Shown one piece after another: positions 31,477 to 33,187 of a stretch of 33,187 nt of DNA. The translations under genes were made by a program, and so were the position numbers. How positions within the stretch are numbered: position 1 is the first letter of the stretch; every line of letters begins with the position of its first letter. The notes under the pieces are model-generated. The model was not told the DNA's origin, made no database searches, and worked only from the letters and a program-made list of their open reading frames with translations. The stretch comes from Aphodoplasma sp045626925 (GTDB taxonomy: Bacteria > Bacillota > Clostridia > UBA1381 > UMGS1253): the NCBI GenBank assembly GCA_045626925.1, contig JAZUQZ010000006.1, positions 1 through 33,187 on the forward strand, written 5' to 3'.

Positions 31477-32670
31477 ATGGACATCAATTCACAAAATTTA
31501 GAACAAATAGTTAAAAAAGTTCTTAGTGAAATGGGTAATCAAGCACCAAAGTCATCAGGCGGTGCGATTCCTGCAAAGAGTCGTGCAGCAATGTTGACTG
31601 CTTTAGAAAAGTATGAAATCAAAGAGTTCCCGATTCCTGAGCTTGGCGATGATGATATTCTCGTTAAAGTAGAGGGCTGTGGCGTATGCGGTACAGATGC
31701 ACATGAGTTTAAGCGTGACCCATTTGGTCTTATCCCCGTTGTGCTCGGCCACGAGGGTACAGGCGAAATCGTAAAAATGGGCAAGAATGTAAAGAAAGAC
31801 AGTGCAGGCAAGCCGCTAAACATTGGTGACAAGGTTGTAACTTGTATGATTTTTAATGATGACCCTGATATCACAATGTATGATTTGAACAAGCAGAATG
31901 TTGGTGCAGCAAGTGTATATGGCTTGCTTCCGGATGATGATATTCACCTAAACGGCTGGTTTGCAGACTATATGGTAATCCGTGGTGGTTCAACAGTGTT
32001 CAATGTTAGCGACTTGGGTTTGGATGAAAGAATTTTGATTGAGCCATGTGCAGTTTTAATTCATGCAGTTGAGCGCGCTAAAACAACAGGCATTCTTCGT
32101 TTCAACAGTCGCGTTGTTGTTCAGGGATGCGGACCGATTGGTTTGATTTGTATAGCAATTTTGCGCACAATGGGTGTTGAAAATATTGTTGCAGTTGATG
32201 GTGAGCAAAAGCGACTTGATTTTGCAAAGCAAATGGGAGCAAGCGCATCGGTTAACTTTAAAGACCATAAGGGCATTGAGGTACTTACAGATGCAGTAAA
32301 GGACGCATTTGGCGGTTATCTTGCAGATTTTGCATTCCAATGCACAGGTTCTCCTATTGCGCATAGTAATATTTATAAGTTTATCCGCAATGGTGGTGGT
32401 CTTTGCGAGCTTGGTTTCTTTATCAATGGCGGCGATGCAACAATAAATCCGCACTTTGATATATGTTCAAAGGAAATAACAACGGTTGGCTCATGGGTTT
32501 ATACATTAAGAGATTATGCAACAACATTTGATTTCTTAAAGAGAGCAAAGGGCATTGGTCTTCCAATGGAAAAACTTATTACACACAAATTCCCACTATC
32601 TCAGATTAACGAAGCACATGTTACAAATCTGAAGATGGAAGGATTAAAAATAGCAATTATAAATGAATAA
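31477..32670 (+). CDS. Zinc-type alcohol dehydrogenase with a candidate encapsulation peptide
   Basis: The 397-residue medium-chain dehydrogenase has an extra N-terminal amphipathic helix (NSQNLEQIVKKVLSEMG, residues 4-20) and a Pro/Ser/Gly linker, the form of microcompartment cargo tags. Catalytic zinc ligands are Cys71 in GVCGTD, His92-Glu93 in GHEGTG and the EPCA segment at 189-192; GCGPIG (217-222) binds NAD, with an acidic Asp at the end of the second strand. The four-Cys structural-zinc lobe is missing; that region reads VVTCMIFNDDPDITMYDLN. It likely reduces propionaldehyde to propanol and recycles NADH in the compartment. AGGAG sets the ATG at 31477. Confidence 0.88.
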   Translation: MDINSQNLEQIVKKVLSEMGNQAPKSSGGAIPAKSRAAMLTALEKYEIKEFPIPELGDDDILVKVEGCGVCGTDAHEFKRDPFGLIPVVLGHEGTGEIVKMGKNVKKDSAGKPLNIGDKVVTCMIFNDDPDITMYDLNKQNVGAASVYGLLPDDDIHLNGWFADYMVIRGGSTVFNVSDLGLDERILIEPCAVLIHAVERAKTTGILRFNSRVVVQGCGPIGLICIAILRTMGVENIVAVDGEQKRLDFAKQMGASASVNFKDHKGIEVLTDAVKDAFGGYLADFAFQCTGSPIAHSNIYKFIRNGGGLCELGFFINGGDATINPHFDICSKEITTVGSWVYTLRDYATTFDFLKRAKGIGLPMEKLITHKFPLSQINEAHVTNLKMEGLKIAIINE

Positions 32671-32676
32671 TTAAAT

Positions 32677-32764
32677 AGGAGGTAAGAAAAATGTCACAGG
32701 AAGCATTAGGTATGGTAGAAACAAGAGGTCTTGTAGCAGCAATCGAGGCAGCAGATGCAATGGT
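32677..32764 (+). repeat. Tandem duplication, first copy
   Basis: Bases 32677-32764 (ribosome site plus the first 74 bases of BMC-H) are identical over 88 bp to 33100-33187. Identity may continue past the window edge. Confidence 0.95.
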
Positions 32765-32966
32765 AAAGGCTGCAAATGTAGTACTTATCGGTACAGAGAA
32801 AATCGGTAGCGGACTTGTAAGTGTAATGGTACGCGGCGATGTTGGCGCAGTAAAGTCAGCAGTAGAAGCAGGCGGCGCAGCGGCAACAAAGCTTGGTGAA
32901 ATAATCGCTACTCATGTAATTCCAAGACCACATGGCGATGTTGAAATGATTTTGCCAAAGCTATAA
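32691..32966 (+). CDS. BMC-H microcompartment shell protein (PduA type)
   Basis: The 91-residue protein is a standard hexameric BMC-H: ALGMVETRGLVAAIEAADAM, then the pore loop EKIGSG, SVMVRGDVGAVKSAVEAGG and HVIPRPHGDVE. KIGSG is the same pore motif as in PduA, suited to polar small molecules. AGGAGGTAAG precedes the ATG. The first 74 bases of the gene plus its ribosome site are repeated exactly by the next gene. Confidence 0.97.
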   Translation: MSQEALGMVETRGLVAAIEAADAMVKAANVVLIGTEKIGSGLVSVMVRGDVGAVKSAVEAGGAAATKLGEIIATHVIPRPHGDVEMILPKL

Positions 32967-32981
32967 TAGGTGGTGGATAAA

Positions 32982-33187
32982 ATGGAAGAAAAAAAGGTAA
33001 CACAGCCTGCAGAGCAAAAACCTGTAACGGTGGAAGAAAAAGTTGTAAAAGAGAGCGTAGAAGCTCCCGTTGAAACAAAAATAAATAATAAACCAATCCA
33101 GGAGGTAAGAAAAATGTCACAGGAAGCATTAGGTATGGTAGAAACAAGAGGTCTTGTAGCAGCAATCGAGGCAGCAGATGCAATGGT
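32982..33187 (+). CDS. N-terminally extended BMC-H shell protein, truncated by the window end
   Basis: From ATG 32982, preceded by AGGTGGTGG, the frame runs open for 44 codons straight into a second BMC-H domain whose own ATG is at 33114. The extension is charged and Pro/Glu/Val/Lys-rich (it starts MEEKKVTQPAEQKPVTVEEK and ends KPIQEVRK) and is likely disordered. The bases coding EVRK are the AGGAGGTAAG ribosome site of the duplicated BMC-H gene, so ribosomes could start at either ATG and make long and short forms. The visible BMC part (25 residues) equals the previous gene. The remainder lies outside the window. Confidence 0.75.
   Translation, partial: MEEKKVTQPAEQKPVTVEEKVVKESVEAPVETKINNKPIQEVRKMSQEALGMVETRGLVAAIEAADAM
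33100..33187 (+). repeat. Tandem duplication, second copy (cut by window end)
   Basis: Exact 88-bp copy of 32677-32764. No synonymous changes are seen, so the duplication is recent or kept uniform by gene conversion. Confidence 0.95.

Noticed and set aside
1..33187. CRISPR arrays, insertion sequences, phage genes, integration sites
   Set aside because: No spaced direct repeats, transposase or integrase frames were seen. The only long exact repeat is the BMC-H duplication at the right end.

Overview
The window looks like a chromosome segment from an anaerobic, spore-forming, low-GC member of the Clostridia. The evidence is AT-rich DNA with many Phe, Ile and Lys codons, strong AGGAGG ribosome binding sites, a T-box leader, spoVAD/spoVAE, two rubrerythrins plus a superoxide reductase, an indolepyruvate:ferredoxin oxidoreductase, and a glycyl-radical-enzyme microcompartment. 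The species cannot be named from the sequence.

Layout. 1-2160: end of a TIM-barrel sugar isomerase gene, a cytoplasmic CE15-like esterase, then a graveyard in which a PHP-type histidinol-phosphatase 5' remnant runs into a YpsA/DUF1273 3' remnant, and a tRNA-Ser(CGA) on the minus strand. 2266-8096: a long structured leader followed by paaK, iorA, iorB, a tandem-ACT protein and a PLP-dependent lyase-like protein, an aromatic 2-oxoacid/aryl-CoA module. 8176-12655: a promoter and T-box leader driving an SGNH hydrolase plus pheS-pheT. 12685-15652: rpmE, rpsO and pnp. 15664-19175 (minus strand): rbr, superoxide reductase, spoVAD and spoVAE in one tight run, then a separate fba. 19341-22106: corA behind a leader that combines a 26-codon reading frame with an intrinsic terminator, then reverse rubrerythrin and a DUF554 membrane protein. 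22124-27079: YitT-type protein, a LysR-like relic, an AEC transporter, a membrane-anchored PstS-like protein, an acyltransferase-like protein without the usual catalytic His, and an ECF S component. 27261-33187: the start of a bacterial microcompartment operon with a diol-dehydratase-type glycyl radical enzyme, its activase, EutS/PduU-like and EutP/PduV-like proteins, an alcohol dehydrogenase with a candidate encapsulation helix, and two BMC-H shell genes. The second BMC-H gene is fused in frame to a novel N-terminal extension and runs off the window.

How the parts fit. The microcompartment operon probably dehydrates 1,2-propanediol (from fucose or rhamnose) to propionaldehyde and reduces part of it with the encapsulated dehydrogenase. 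The oxidising branch (aldehyde dehydrogenase, phosphotransacylase) is not in the window. The ior/paaK cluster would oxidise aromatic 2-oxoacids to aryl-CoA and interconvert aryl-CoA with the acid. The most novel signals are the corA leader (start codon of a small ORF inside a terminator stem) and the extended, potentially dual-start BMC-H gene produced by a recent tandem duplication.
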